Shown here: one piece after another, positions 63,608-64,000 of the stretch
Numbering within the stretch: position 1 is the stretch's first letter
How the letters are laid out: each line of letters opens with the position of its first letter
NCBI GenBank assembly: GCA_023362775.1
Contig: JALMGJ010000002.1
Location: 34,253,414-34,317,413 of the forward strand
Reading direction: 5' to 3'
DNA length: 64,000 bases
From: Charina bottae
Taxonomy: Eukaryota; Chordata; Lepidosauria; Squamata; Charinaidae
Made by a program: the position numbers and the translations under genes
Notes under the pieces: model-generated
Told to the model about the DNA's origin: nothing
The model's database searches: none
Seen by the model: only the letters and a program-made list of their open reading frames with translations

Positions 63608-64000
63608 TCCATCTAGACCCCTACAGCCTCCAGGCACTGAAGAGGGTCACTTAAATAACCCGGGATAGAGATGCATAATTGGGTATCATCTGCATATTGT
63701 TGATACCTCATGCCATGGTGATGGATCATCTCACCCAGCAGTTTCATGTAGATGTTAAAAAGGAGCAGAAAGAGTACCAAAGCCTGTGGCACCCCACAAA
63801 GGAGGGGCCACGGGCCAGATCTCTCACTCCCTATCAACTGATTGGGACCAGCCCTGGAGGAAGTAGCTGAACCAGCACAAAACTGTGCCACACACCCACA
63901 ACTCCCTATGTCGACCCAAAAGGATACCATGGTCGATGAAAGCTGCTGAGAAGTCAAGAAAAGCAAGGATGGATGCATTGCCCCGATCTCACTCCTTCTC
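63608..64000 (-). mobile_element. L2 LINE second copy, RT part (runs off the window)
   Basis: Minus strand: GVPQALVLFLLLFNIYMKLL, YQQYADDTQLCISIPGYLSD, LQCLEAVGV, equal to 17130-17500 of the first copy. The YADD box is intact. It continues past the right edge. Confidence 0.88.

Noticed and set aside
1..64000. CRISPR arrays, bacterial operons, rRNA or tRNA genes
   Set aside because: Nothing of these kinds was seen; tandem arrays here are microsatellites and retroelement repeats.

Overview
The window looks like vertebrate nuclear DNA, most likely from a squamate reptile. The host genes are two type-2 vomeronasal receptor (V2R) genes. The repeats are a mix typical of lizards and snakes: L1, BovB/RTE, L2/CR1, Penelope-like, Ty3/Gypsy chromoviruses, Copia, an endogenous retrovirus LTR and a hAT MITE. 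There is no operon structure or Shine-Dalgarno signal, and no CRISPR, rRNA or tRNA gene was seen. Species and chromosome cannot be told from the sequence.

Host genes. Both V2R genes lie head-to-tail on the minus strand, and I could rebuild each with six exons and consistent splice phases. V2R-A has exons at 38901-38687, 28660-28369, 27498-26689, 24613-24386, 23475-23349 and 18885-17975; these sum to 2583 nt, 860 aa plus stop. V2R-B has exons at 50779-50562, 49948-49657, 48608-47796, 46406-46176, 45344-45218 and 44988-44078; these sum to 2592 nt, 863 aa plus stop. Neither shows an internal stop or frameshift in the exons I read. Each has a signal peptide, a Venus-flytrap ligand domain, a cysteine-rich domain and a seven-helix C-terminal exon. 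A broken V2R exon 2 (42174-42320) between them, and two C2H2 zinc-finger relics (43160-43990, 60280-60640), point to a larger decayed V2R/ZNF cluster.

Layout. 1-4085: L1 lacking its endonuclease, followed by a two-phase pentanucleotide microsatellite. 4388-5922: Copia LTR plus gag remnant. 5935-9780: BovB split by an internally deleted L1, itself split by a Penelope-like element. 9817-17770: L2 LINE split by a decayed Gypsy chromovirus. 17975-38901: V2R-A, with a full-length LINE in intron 5 and a second copy of that LINE in intron 1, broken by a rearranged L1. 40266-42160: RTE, BovB, CR1 and L2 fragments. 44078-50779: V2R-B. 51766-52574: probable solo ERV LTR. 52895-59141: young, nearly complete Gypsy chromovirus. 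60690-64000: L2 copies and a solo LTR of the 11-17 kb Gypsy family.

The most unusual observations are these. Two L2 copies about 50 kb apart carry the same Gypsy family LTR at the same internal site. An L1 insertion is inverted, has no tail, and is accompanied by about 1.6 kb of missing target. A 49-bp exact L1 patch replaces about 170 bp of a neighbouring LINE. The chromovirus at 53-59 kb has LTRs about 99% identical, a gag without a zinc knuckle and a GC-rich tandem-repeat leader. Three hammerhead-ribozyme-like cores lie in Penelope-type fragments. All assignments come from reading the sequence; no database search was run.
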